Shown here piece after piece: positions 41,100-48,972 of a stretch of DNA of 64,000 bases. The stretch is from positions 62,001 through 126,000 of the forward strand of contig JAYRYA010000004.1 of assembly GCA_041917255.1 (NCBI GenBank), read 5' to 3'. Origin of the DNA: Zoogloea sp041917255 (GTDB taxonomy: Bacteria; Pseudomonadota; Gammaproteobacteria; Burkholderiales; Rhodocyclaceae). The notes below the pieces were generated by a model. That model was not told the DNA's origin and ran no database searches. It worked only from the letters and a program-made list of their open reading frames with translations. The position numbers were made by a program, and so were the translations under genes. Position 1 is the first letter of the stretch. Every line of letters starts with the position of its first letter.

Positions 41100-43961
41100 T
41101 CAGGCATCGGGGATGGTGAACACGAAGCAGGCACCGCCGGGCGCGCTGCGGTCGAGCCACAGGCGGCCGCCGTGGTTCTCGATGATCGAGCGGCTGATGG
41201 CGAGGCCCATGCCCAGCCCGTCGGGCTTGGTGGAGAAGAAGGCGTCGAAGAGCCTGGCTTCGCTCTCGGTGCGGATGCCGGGGCCGTTGTCGTGCACCGC
41301 GATGCGCACGCCGCTGGCGGGCTCGGCTGCCACGTGGATCGAGATGGCGCGGTCGCCCTCGGGCATGTCGCGCAGGGCATCCACCGCATTGACGATGAGG
41401 TTGAGGATCACCTGCTGCAGCTGCACCGGATCGGCGGTGAAGGCCGGCGGCGGGTTGGGGAGCGCGATGCGCACCGCCACGTGGTTGTCGCTGAGCATGG
41501 CCTGGAGCATCTGCTGCAGCTCGTCCAGCAGGCGGGCGATGTCGATGCTTTCGCGGTGGAGCTCACCGGAGCGCAGGAACTTGCGGATGCGCGCGATCAC
41601 CGCGCCGGCGAGGGTGGCGTCGCGGTTCACCCGGTGCAGGGCGGCGGCCACTTCGTCGAGGTTGGGCGTGGCGAGGGACAGCCAGCGCAGGGCGGCCTGG
41701 CTATTGGTGAGGACGGCCGCGAGGGGCTGGTTGACCTCGTGGGCGATGGAGGCGACCAGCTCGCCCATCGCGGTGAAGCGCGACGCCCGCGCGAGTTCGC
41801 TGCGGGTGGCGGCGAGGGAGCGCTCGGCCTCCATGCGCGAGGTGATGTCCTCGACGATCACCGCCAGCATCGGCCCGTCCTCGGCCATCGCCGGGATGCG
41901 CGAGGCCGACACGTTGGCCCACAGGTAGCCGCCGCCGCGCCGCTCGTAGCGTTTTTGGGTGTGGTAGGCGGGCAGCTCGCCATCGACGAGGCCGTGCACG
42001 TTGCGGCGGGTGGTGGCGCGCTCGGCGGCGTCGGTGAGGGCGATCAGCGATACACCGGCGATGTCGTCGGGCCCGTAGCCCAGCATGCGCTGCAGGGCGG
42101 GGTTGGCCGACAGGATGCGGCCGTCCCGGTCGGCCAGGGCGATGCCCACGGCGGTGTTCTCGTAGAGCCCGAGCCAGCGGCGGTCGGCCACCTGCAGCGC
42201 GGTGAAGCTGCGCTGCAGGGATTTGCGGCTCTCCACCAGCCCGGCGGTGAGCTCCCAGATGTCCGAGGCCTGGGTCTGCAGTTCCTTCTGCAGGATGTCT
42301 ACGGTGCGCTTGACGGTGACGAGGTTATGCACGCGGGCGCGGAGTTCCTGGGGCGAGAAGGGCTTGGTGAGGTAATCCTGGGCGAGTTCTTCCAGCAGGC
42401 GTTCGCGCAGCGCGTCGTCGGCCCGGGCCGAGAGCACCAGCGCCGGTACGTTGGGGAAATCCGGCTGGCTGCGCAGGGTGCGCAGGAAGGTCTCGCCGTC
42501 GCAGCGGGGCATCATCAGGTCGGTGACGATGAGGTCGGGCGGGTCGGCCAGCGCGGCCTTGATCCCGTCGTCGCCGTCTTCCTCGAGGGTGACGTTGTAT
42601 TCGTCCACCAGCACGTCGTGGAGGAAATGGCGCAGGTCGGGGTTGTCCTCCACCACCAGCACCCGCGGATGGCCGGGGCGGAAGGCTGGCGTCGGGCTGA
42701 GTTCGGGCGCCTGGAGGGGCAGGGCGGTGGGCTGCGCGGCGGGCGGTGACGTGGCGCCGCTGCGCACATACGCGCCGTCGGGTGCCTGCAGGGGCAGCTC
42801 GAGCTGGAACAGCGCACCACCGCCGGGGGCGTCGAGCACCACCACCGTGCCCCGGTGGAGTTCGACGAACTCCTTGACGATGTTGAGCCCCAGCCCGCTG
42901 CCACTGGCGCCAAGCTGTTCGTTGCCCTGGGTGAAGCGGTCGAAGATGTGACGTTTGAGGGCTTCGGGTACGCCGGGGCCGGTGTCCTGCACCTCGATCA
43001 GCAGGCGCTCGCTGGCGATGCGTTCGGCGCGGCAGGCGATGCGCCCGCCAGCGGGGGTGAACTTGAAGGCGTTGGCGAGCAGGTTGGTGAGCACGCGGAC
43101 GAGCTTGGCCCGGTCGATGTCGGCCTACAGCGCTTGCTGGCCACGTACCACCAGGCAGATGGCGCGGGCCTCCGCCTCGCCCTCGAAGCCGGCGGCGATC
43201 TCGCGGATGAGCGCTGTCACATTGACCCTGGCGTAGGCCATGGGCATCCGGTCGGAGTCGATGCGGGCCAGGTCGAGCAGGTTGTTCACCTGCTGCAGCA
43301 ACGACTGGGCGTTGCGCTTGATGGCGGTGAGGCGGGCCTGCTCCCGCTCGGTCCGGGCAGTGGTCTCGCCGATGAGCTGATCCACCGGGCCGAGGATGAG
43401 GGTGAGCGGGGTGCGCAGTTCGTGGCTCACGTTGGCGAAGAACTTCGTCTTGAAGCCGTCGATCTCCTTGAGCTTCTCCAGCGCCACCTGCAGCTCGCCG
43501 TTCTTGCGCGTGAGTTCGGCGCTGCTGGCGATCTTCTCGCTGATGTTGCGCCCCTCGGGCAGCAGGAAGGCCACGTGGCCGCTGTCGTCGAGGATGGGCG
43601 TGAGGGAGAAGTCGATGGCGATGGTCTTGCTGCCATGCAGATCGCCATACACCTCGAAGTCGCAGCGCACGAAGCGCCCGGCGCGGGCCTCGCCGATCAT
43701 GTCACGCACCCGGTGGCGGACCTCATCCGACACCGACCACCAGCGGGCCTCCCAGAACGGCCGGCCGAGCACGTCGGAAAGGTGCAGGCCGGCGCCGTCC
43801 AGCGCGGCCTGGTTGATCTCCAGCACCGTGCCGTCCACGTCCAGCAGGCCGAGGAACTGGTACATGGAATCGAGGATGATGCGGGCCATCTTCTGGCGCC
43901 GCACGTCATGGGTGTCGTCGTCGCCGAGCACGACGCCGCGCACCGATGTCTGTCTGGTCAC
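41100..43961 (-). pseudogene. tmoS: TodS/TmoS-type double sensor kinase interrupted by an in-frame amber codon
   Basis: Cytoplasmic sensor of 954 codons with the TodS plan: PAS-1 (~25-140, hydrocarbon sensing in TodS), first HisKA (His180 in FFANVSHELRTPL), first HATPase, receiver (VLVVEDNPDLR, LIVTDLMMPRCDG), PAS-2 and second HisKA/HATPase (SIAHEVNQPLAA). One TAG at 43125-43127 (codon 279) lies at the start of the first HATPase; before it reads VVRGQQAL and directly after it, in the same frame, ADIDRAKLVRVLTNLLANAF. Nothing else is disturbed, so this is a recent nonsense mutation or a sequencing error. Restart at the GTG at 43094 would give a fragment lacking PAS-1 and His180. The start is a GTG with AGGAGG 12 bases upstream, so it is uncertain. 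Confidence 0.88.
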
Positions 43962-44063
43962 GCTGCGGATGTCCTCCTGTCGATGGCGGGTCGGCCGGTG
44001 TGCCGCCCCGCCATCACGATACGTCGCCGGGGTCGGCCGTGCGAAGCCCTTTGCACCCGCGCA

Positions 44064-45080
44064 TCAGAAAAAGCGGTCGAAGTGGATCTGACCGAAGGGC
44101 ACCCGGTGGCCGACCATCAACATCTCCTGCAGGGCCTGGGTCATGGGCGGCGGGCCGGCGAAGTAGAACTCGTAGCTGGCCAGCGGATCGGGCAGCAGGC
44201 GGGCCACGGCGTCGTGGACGTAGCCGGTCTCGCCCTGCCAGGCGCCGTCGTCGCCGGGTAGCGACACCACCGGCACGTAGCGCAGGCGCTCGCCAAAGCC
44301 GTCGAGCGGGGCCAGCAGCGCCTCGCCGCACACGTCCCGCGGGGTGCGCGCGCCGTAGAAGAAGTGCAGCTTGCGATCCTTGAGCAGCCCGGCCTCGGCG
44401 GCGCCGCGGGCGATGGAGATCATCGGCGCGAGGCCCGATCCGCCCGCCACGCAGACGATGTCGCGGGGCGCGTCGGTGCGCAGCCAGGCCACGCCGTAGG
44501 GGCCGTCGAGGCCGATGGCGTCGCCGACCTTGAGCTTGTCGAACAGCACGTGGGTGCCCTGGCCGTGGGGCACGCGGCGGATCTGGAAGTGCCACTCGTG
44601 CCCGTCGCCAGCGGTGTTGGAGAGCGAATAGGCGCGGGACGACGCGACGCCCGGGAGGTCGAGCATGGCGTACTGGCCGGGCAGGAAGGCCGCGGGGCCG
44701 TCGGTGACGAAGCGGAACTCGCGGAGGTCGTGGGTGAGGTCGGCGATGCCGACAAGGCGTGCCGTCTGGCGGGCGGGGCGGATGCGCGGCACGTACTCGG
44801 GGCCGACCGACGCCTTGATGCGCAGGGGGCCGGTGGCGCGGCACTGGCAGGCCAGATGACGGCCGCGGCGGCGGTCGCGTTCGGCGAGGCCGGGCGCGTC
44901 GGGCCACAGGGTGTCGAGCTCGCCTTCGACCAGCTCGAACTTGCAGGCGCCGCAGCCGCCGGCGTTGCATTCGTGGGCCAGGCCGACCCCGGCACGCAGG
45001 GCCGCGCGGAGGACGGTGTCGCCTTCCGCCTGGGCAAAGCTGGCGCCGTCCTTTTCGTTGTGGATGACGATCTCTTGCAT
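44064..45080 (-). CDS. tmoF: Toluene 4-monooxygenase NADH:ferredoxin reductase
   Basis: A 338-residue iron-sulfur flavoprotein passing electrons from NADH to the Rieske ferredoxin TmoC. The N-terminal plant-type 2Fe-2S domain has C-x4-C-x2-C in ECNAGGCGACKFE and the fourth Cys in LACQC. The FAD domain shows RAYSLSN, and the NADH domain shows AGGSGLAPMISIARG. Length and gene order fit TmoF. It is the last structural gene, 102 bp before tmoS; GGGAG precedes the ATG. Confidence 0.93.
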   Translation of the reverse strand: MQEIVIHNEKDGASFAQAEGDTVLRAALRAGVGLAHECNAGGCGACKFELVEGELDTLWPDAPGLAERDRRRGRHLACQCRATGPLRIKASVGPEYVPRIRPARQTARLVGIADLTHDLREFRFVTDGPAAFLPGQYAMLDLPGVASSRAYSLSNTAGDGHEWHFQIRRVPHGQGTHVLFDKLKVGDAIGLDGPYGVAWLRTDAPRDIVCVAGGSGLAPMISIARGAAEAGLLKDRKLHFFYGARTPRDVCGEALLAPLDGFGERLRYVPVVSLPGDDGAWQGETGYVHDAVARLLPDPLASYEFYFAGPPPMTQALQEMLMVGHRVPFGQIHFDRFF

Positions 45081-45131
45081 GGAGGGCTCCCGGCGCGGGC
45101 GGCGGCGCTGGCCGCGCCCGCGCGGTGTGGG

Positions 45132-46118
45132 TTACAGGCCGAGGGACCGGCGGAAGTCGCGGGTGGCGGCGCGGGCCGAGGCAGCGGCTTCGGGCACGTC
45201 GGGCAGGGCGGCGCAGTAGGCGTCGATGGCTTTGTCGGCCAGGGGCGCCCACTTGGCGATCCAGCCCTGGATGAGTTCCAGATTGCCCGGGGTTTCGAGG
45301 GCCATCCGCACGAAGGCGGCGACCCAGCGGCGATGCCGGGCGGAGTCGATCAGCTGGGCGTCGGTGAGCAGCGCCAGCAGCATGTCGCCGTTGTGGCGGG
45401 CGGATTCGCCCAGGCGGCGCAGCACGGTCTCCTCGATGGCCGGCTTGGCGATGAGGTTGAGCACGACGACGGCCTCGCCCCAGTCCCACACGGTGAGGGT
45501 GCGTTCCATCAGCTCGCGCAGGCCCTGCCAGGCGGCGTCCTCTTCCCAGTAGCGGCGCTCGTCGGTCCCGAAGCCGGTTGCGGTGAAGGTGTTGGACAGC
45601 TCGCGGGTGCGGTAGGCGGTGTGGGAGAGCCAGCGCAGGCTGTCGGCCATCTGGAAGTAGTGGCAGTTGGTGATGGTGCTGGCGGGCGACACCTGGCCCA
45701 CGTAGGCCGAGGCCATCTGCACGGTGTGGAACAGGTAGCGCGCCGGCGTGTACAGGCGGGCCAGGGTGCCGGCCCAGCGCGGGTCGAGGGCCTTGTCGTG
45801 CTCGCGCTGGTTGAACTGGTCGAGCAGGCCGGTGACGTAGGTCTCCTGGCCGTCCTGCATCAGGTTGTAGGTGCGGTAGACGACCTCTTCGGGATCGCGG
45901 AAGGCGTTCCAGTCGGCGTGCTTGAGGGCAGTGCCGAAGGTGTGCTGCTTGTACCACTCGTTCATGAACAGGCCGGGCGAGAGCTCGTAGGGCGCGTTCG
46001 GGTCGCGGTCGTTGTAGTGCAGGTTGGCGCTGACGATCTCGTATTCGCTGGGCTTCCTGCGGCGGGCGGCCAGGTGGCTCCACGTCTTCTGGGGCTTGAG
46101 CACTTGGGCTTCAGTCAT
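45132..46118 (-). CDS. tmoE: Toluene 4-monooxygenase hydroxylase beta subunit
   Basis: A 328-residue ferritin-like subunit without metal, packing against TmoA in the (alpha-beta-gamma)2 hydroxylase. The N-terminus (KTWSHLAARRRKPSEYEIVS) is the family hallmark, followed by LHYNDRDPNAPYELSPG. Starts further upstream are ruled out by GGAGGAG just before ATG 46118. It lies between tmoD and tmoF as in all known tmo/tbu/tou operons. Confidence 0.94.
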   Translation of the reverse strand: MTEAQVLKPQKTWSHLAARRRKPSEYEIVSANLHYNDRDPNAPYELSPGLFMNEWYKQHTFGTALKHADWNAFRDPEEVVYRTYNLMQDGQETYVTGLLDQFNQREHDKALDPRWAGTLARLYTPARYLFHTVQMASAYVGQVSPASTITNCHYFQMADSLRWLSHTAYRTRELSNTFTATGFGTDERRYWEEDAAWQGLRELMERTLTVWDWGEAVVVLNLIAKPAIEETVLRRLGESARHNGDMLLALLTDAQLIDSARHRRWVAAFVRMALETPGNLELIQGWIAKWAPLADKAIDAYCAALPDVPEAAASARAATRDFRRSLGL

Positions 46119-46171
46119 GGTTGTCTCCTCCGTTGTTCTGTCTTGTCTTGTGTGGGCTTGGGGCGGGCAGC

Positions 46172-46486
46172 TCAGAGCTTCTTGGCGAAGTAGAAGCGCA
46201 CCGAGTCGTCGCGGCTCTCGATCTGGCCGGCGAAGGAGCTGAGGTCCACTTCCAGGTCGTTCATGCGGAAGGGGCGACCGAGTTCTTCTTCGATGGTGGC
46301 CTGGCGCAGGATCATCTCGTGCTCGGTGTGGATGCGGATGTAGGCCCGCTTGTCGTCCACGAAGACTTCCTTGCCGGGGTTGTCGACCTTGGCGGCCTCG
46401 ATGACGGCCTGGGCGAGGTCGCCGGCGCGCATCACCGGGCCGACGAGGTTGTTGTGATAGGCCTGCGCGGCGCTGGCTGTGCTCAT
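46172..46486 (-). CDS. tmoD: Toluene 4-monooxygenase effector protein
   Basis: A 104-residue cofactorless effector of the MmoB/DmpM family that binds the hydroxylase and tunes catalysis. Seen are NLVGPVMRAGDLAQAVIEAA, RAYIRIHTEHEMILRQATIE and the C-terminal IESRDDSVRFYF. Length equals TmoD (103). GGAG precedes the ATG. Confidence 0.94.
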   Translation of the reverse strand: MSTASAAQAYHNNLVGPVMRAGDLAQAVIEAAKVDNPGKEVFVDDKRAYIRIHTEHEMILRQATIEEELGRPFRMNDLEVDLSSFAGQIESRDDSVRFYFAKKL

Positions 46487-46501
46487 GGGGTTCTCCTGGG
46501 T

Positions 46502-46837
46502 TCAGCTGTGGGCGAAGAGCGGTTCGACGCCTTCGGTGCTCACGTAGATGTCGTCGCCGTCGATGCGCACGGGGTACTTGGCGAGGGCGCAGTCGTCGGG
46601 GTTGATGCCCTTGCCCGAGCTGGCGTCGAACTGCCACAGGTGGGCGCGGCAGATCAGCTTCTTGCCGTCGAACTGGCCTTCGGCGAGGGAAATGTCCTGG
46701 TGCGGGCAGACGCCCTGGAAGGCGGCGATCTCACCGCCTTCGGCGCACACCAGCACGATCTCGTGGTCGTTGACGGTGAAGGGGGCCATCTCGCCTTCCC
46801 ACACGTCGTCGACGGTGCATACCTTGGTAAAGCTCAT
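46502..46837 (-). CDS. tmoC: Toluene 4-monooxygenase Rieske ferredoxin
   Basis: A 111-residue Rieske 2Fe-2S protein: Cys44-x-His46 in VCPHQD and Cys63-x2-His66 in CRAHLWQF, 16 residues between the pairs, as in T4MO ferredoxin. It carries electrons from TmoF to the diiron hydroxylase. GGAG precedes the ATG. Confidence 0.95.
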   Translation of the reverse strand: MSFTKVCTVDDVWEGEMAPFTVNDHEIVLVCAEGGEIAAFQGVCPHQDISLAEGQFDGKKLICRAHLWQFDASSGKGINPDDCALAKYPVRIDGDDIYVSTEGVEPLFAHS

Positions 46838-46862
46838 GTCTTGCTCCGGGTGCGAGGCGGGC

Positions 46863-47123
46863 TCAGGCGGCCTGCCAGATGATCTCGACGGTCTCGGTCG
46901 GCTTGAGGCCGGCGTCGGCCACCTTCAGGTCGCGCGGCAGGAACTCGGTCGCGCCCTGCTGGCGGACGCGCAGGATGTGGCCGGGGCGGGCACGCACGCG
47001 GCGGCCGACCGAATGGACGGCGGCGGCGGCGGCCACTTCGTCCATGGTGTTGTCGGTGTCGACGGCGACCAGCTGCAGCACGAAGTCGCCTTCGAAGTTG
47101 GAGGTGAGGGGAAACAGGGCCAT
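46863..47123 (-). CDS. tmoB: Toluene 4-monooxygenase hydroxylase gamma subunit
   Basis: An 86-residue ubiquitin-like gamma subunit: MALFPLTSNFEGDFVLQLVA at the start, then DTDNTMDEVA and VRQQGATEFLPRDLKV. Size and order match TmoB. Confidence 0.94.
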   Translation of the reverse strand: MALFPLTSNFEGDFVLQLVAVDTDNTMDEVAAAAAVHSVGRRVRARPGHILRVRQQGATEFLPRDLKVADAGLKPTETVEIIWQAA

Positions 47124-47185
47124 GGGGAATCTCCGGGTGTCGGGTTGCCCGGCGCGCGGGGGCGCCGGGGGGCGTTGGGGCGGGC

Positions 47186-48691
47186 TCAGCCGGCCTTGCG
47201 GGTTTCGCGCAGGGCGCGGTAGACCTCGGCCCAGGCGTAGTTATGGGCGTCGTCCCCCATCTCGCCGGGGGCCAGGTTCATGTAGGCGAGCGCGCCTTCG
47301 AGGTTCATCGGCTGGATCATCCCGGCCAGGAAGCGGTCGACGATGCTGAGGTGGCAGGCGTAGCGCTCCGGGTCCTGCTCGAAGACCCAGCGATCCACCT
47401 CGGAGCCGAAGTGATACAGCCGGCCCTTGTATTCGAGCGGGTAGTCCTTGACGTTCCAGCCCTTGCCCGGCGTGCCAAGGATCGGCAGCTGGCACATGTT
47501 GCACACGTAGGGCAGGGTTTCCGGGTAGGTCATCGCCATGTTGCCGTCCACCACGTTGTCGATGAACACGTCCCAGCACTGGCCCCAGGTGTCGTTCCAG
47601 CCGGGGTATTTTTCTTCGAGCCAGGTGCGCTCGTCGGGGGTGACGCCGGCGGCCGGGTTCCACCACAGGGTCGGGCGCCAGAAGTAGGAGCCCAGGTGCA
47701 TGCCGTGGTGGGTCTGGCTGATGTCCTTGAGGAAGATGTCCCAGTACCAGGGCAGGTCGAGGCCCATGTCGGTGAGGGCGCGCTCGAACTGGGCGACGAT
47801 CCACTCCTCCATGAACTCCTTGAACGACTGCTTGCGGTGCTCGAGCGGCGTGTAGTAATCCATGATCGGGCCGGTGAGCACCGAGAACAGCTTCCAGGCG
47901 CCCCACACGGCGATGTCCACGCGCTTCTGGGCTTCGGCCTTGTGGCCGTTTTCGATCAGCACCTTGAGCGCCGGGCCGCCGATCTGGGCGTGGCGGGATT
48001 CGTCGGTCTGGATGCTGGAGATGAGGTTGGCGAAGGTGTGGTCGCCGGCTTCGGCAGCGTCGGCGGCAAGGCCGAGGAACTGCATGTTGGTGAAGCCGGT
48101 CTCGAAGCTGAAGGTGAGCATGATCGACACGCTGATGGCGTCGCGGGCCATCATGATGTCGTCGAAGAAGTGCCGCGCGGCGATCATCGCCCACTCGTTG
48201 GTGTCGTAGGCCTTGAAGGCCCAGTCCATCTGGCGGTCCTTCGAGACGTGTTCGTGGGGGAAGTAGAGCTGCATCTGGCCGTGGCGGATCTCGTCCATGC
48301 AGCCCAGGGTGGCCATGTTGCGCATGCCCGGCGCCTTGGAGAAACGCATCATCCGCGCCTCGGCGCTGGCGGCGGCGTATTCGCCCCGGGCGATGGCGCC
48401 GTAGTGGGCCTTCATCACCGATTTCCAGCCCGGGTCGGCGTTCTCGAAGATGCGGCTGCGTTCCAGTGCCGCCTTCACCGAGTAGGCGCCTGCGTCCTTC
48501 TCGCGCTGGACCTTCACGTATTCGGGGTAGGTCTGCTTGTAGGGCTCGTCGTATTTTTCCCAGGCGGAAAGCGGAAGGCCGAATTCGCCCGACAGCATGG
48601 GCGGGAACAGCTCGTCCTCGCTGACGTAGGTGGGGGTCCAGTTGGTGGTTCTGGCGAGGTCATACCAGTCCATCCGGTTGAGTACGGCCAT
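47186..48691 (-). CDS. tmoA: Toluene 4-monooxygenase hydroxylase alpha subunit (diiron)
   Basis: A 501-residue catalytic subunit of the soluble diiron monooxygenase that hydroxylates toluene (and benzene) on the ring. Counting from ATG 48691, the diiron ligands fall at Glu104, Glu134, His137 (DEIRH), Glu197, Glu231 and His234 (DESRH), with Thr201 as the active-site threonine. The pocket residues Ile100, Gly103, Ala107, Phe196 and Phe205 are the same, at the same numbers, as in Pseudomonas mendocina T4MO. That favours para attack and p-cresol as product from toluene. AAGGAGGAG precedes the ATG. It is the first gene of the operon; the regulator dyads lie 130-165 bp upstream. No tmoX-type outer-membrane porin gene precedes it. 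Confidence 0.95.
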   Translation of the reverse strand: MAVLNRMDWYDLARTTNWTPTYVSEDELFPPMLSGEFGLPLSAWEKYDEPYKQTYPEYVKVQREKDAGAYSVKAALERSRIFENADPGWKSVMKAHYGAIARGEYAAASAEARMMRFSKAPGMRNMATLGCMDEIRHGQMQLYFPHEHVSKDRQMDWAFKAYDTNEWAMIAARHFFDDIMMARDAISVSIMLTFSFETGFTNMQFLGLAADAAEAGDHTFANLISSIQTDESRHAQIGGPALKVLIENGHKAEAQKRVDIAVWGAWKLFSVLTGPIMDYYTPLEHRKQSFKEFMEEWIVAQFERALTDMGLDLPWYWDIFLKDISQTHHGMHLGSYFWRPTLWWNPAAGVTPDERTWLEEKYPGWNDTWGQCWDVFIDNVVDGNMAMTYPETLPYVCNMCQLPILGTPGKGWNVKDYPLEYKGRLYHFGSEVDRWVFEQDPERYACHLSIVDRFLAGMIQPMNLEGALAYMNLAPGEMGDDAHNYAWAEVYRALRETRKAG

Positions 48692-48820
48692 GGGTGTCTC
48701 CTCCTTATCGGAATGCAGGTGCGGCGCGGCACCTTTTTTGTAGGGGCGAAAAGCGGTCGCCCGAATCGACCGGTCGGCGGCAGGGGGCCGTTCAACCACT
48801 CAGGAGTCAATTTATCGAGA

Positions 48821-48836
48821 TTTTGGTTGTCCAAAA
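48821..48836. promoter_or_regulatory. Perfect 6-N4-6 dyad upstream of tmoA
   Basis: TTTTGG-TTGT-CCAAAA, with the same 6-N4-6 geometry as the TodT target, about 130 bp upstream of the tmoA ATG and 18 bp (centre to centre) from the better tod-box match. Confidence 0.55.
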
Positions 48837-48837
48837 A

Positions 48838-48855
48838 TTAGACGATGGTTTAGAT
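48838..48855 (-). promoter_or_regulatory. Tod-box-like TmoT binding site
   Basis: The minus strand reads CTAAAC-CATC-GTCTAA within this span. The known TodT target is ATAAAC-N4-GTTTAT, often with CATC in the centre; 13 of 16 positions agree. It lies about 150 bp before tmoA in the divergent tmoA-mrpA region (48692-48972). Confidence 0.7.
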
Positions 48856-48972
48856 GCTCTGCAGCAAATCCGGCTGGCATTGGCCGGGCGACGGGCTGAG
48901 GCGCGTTATCCCGCAGTGTTCCGCCGGTTTTTTCGACTTATCCGATCCGGCCGGCGCTGCTAACATCCGGCG

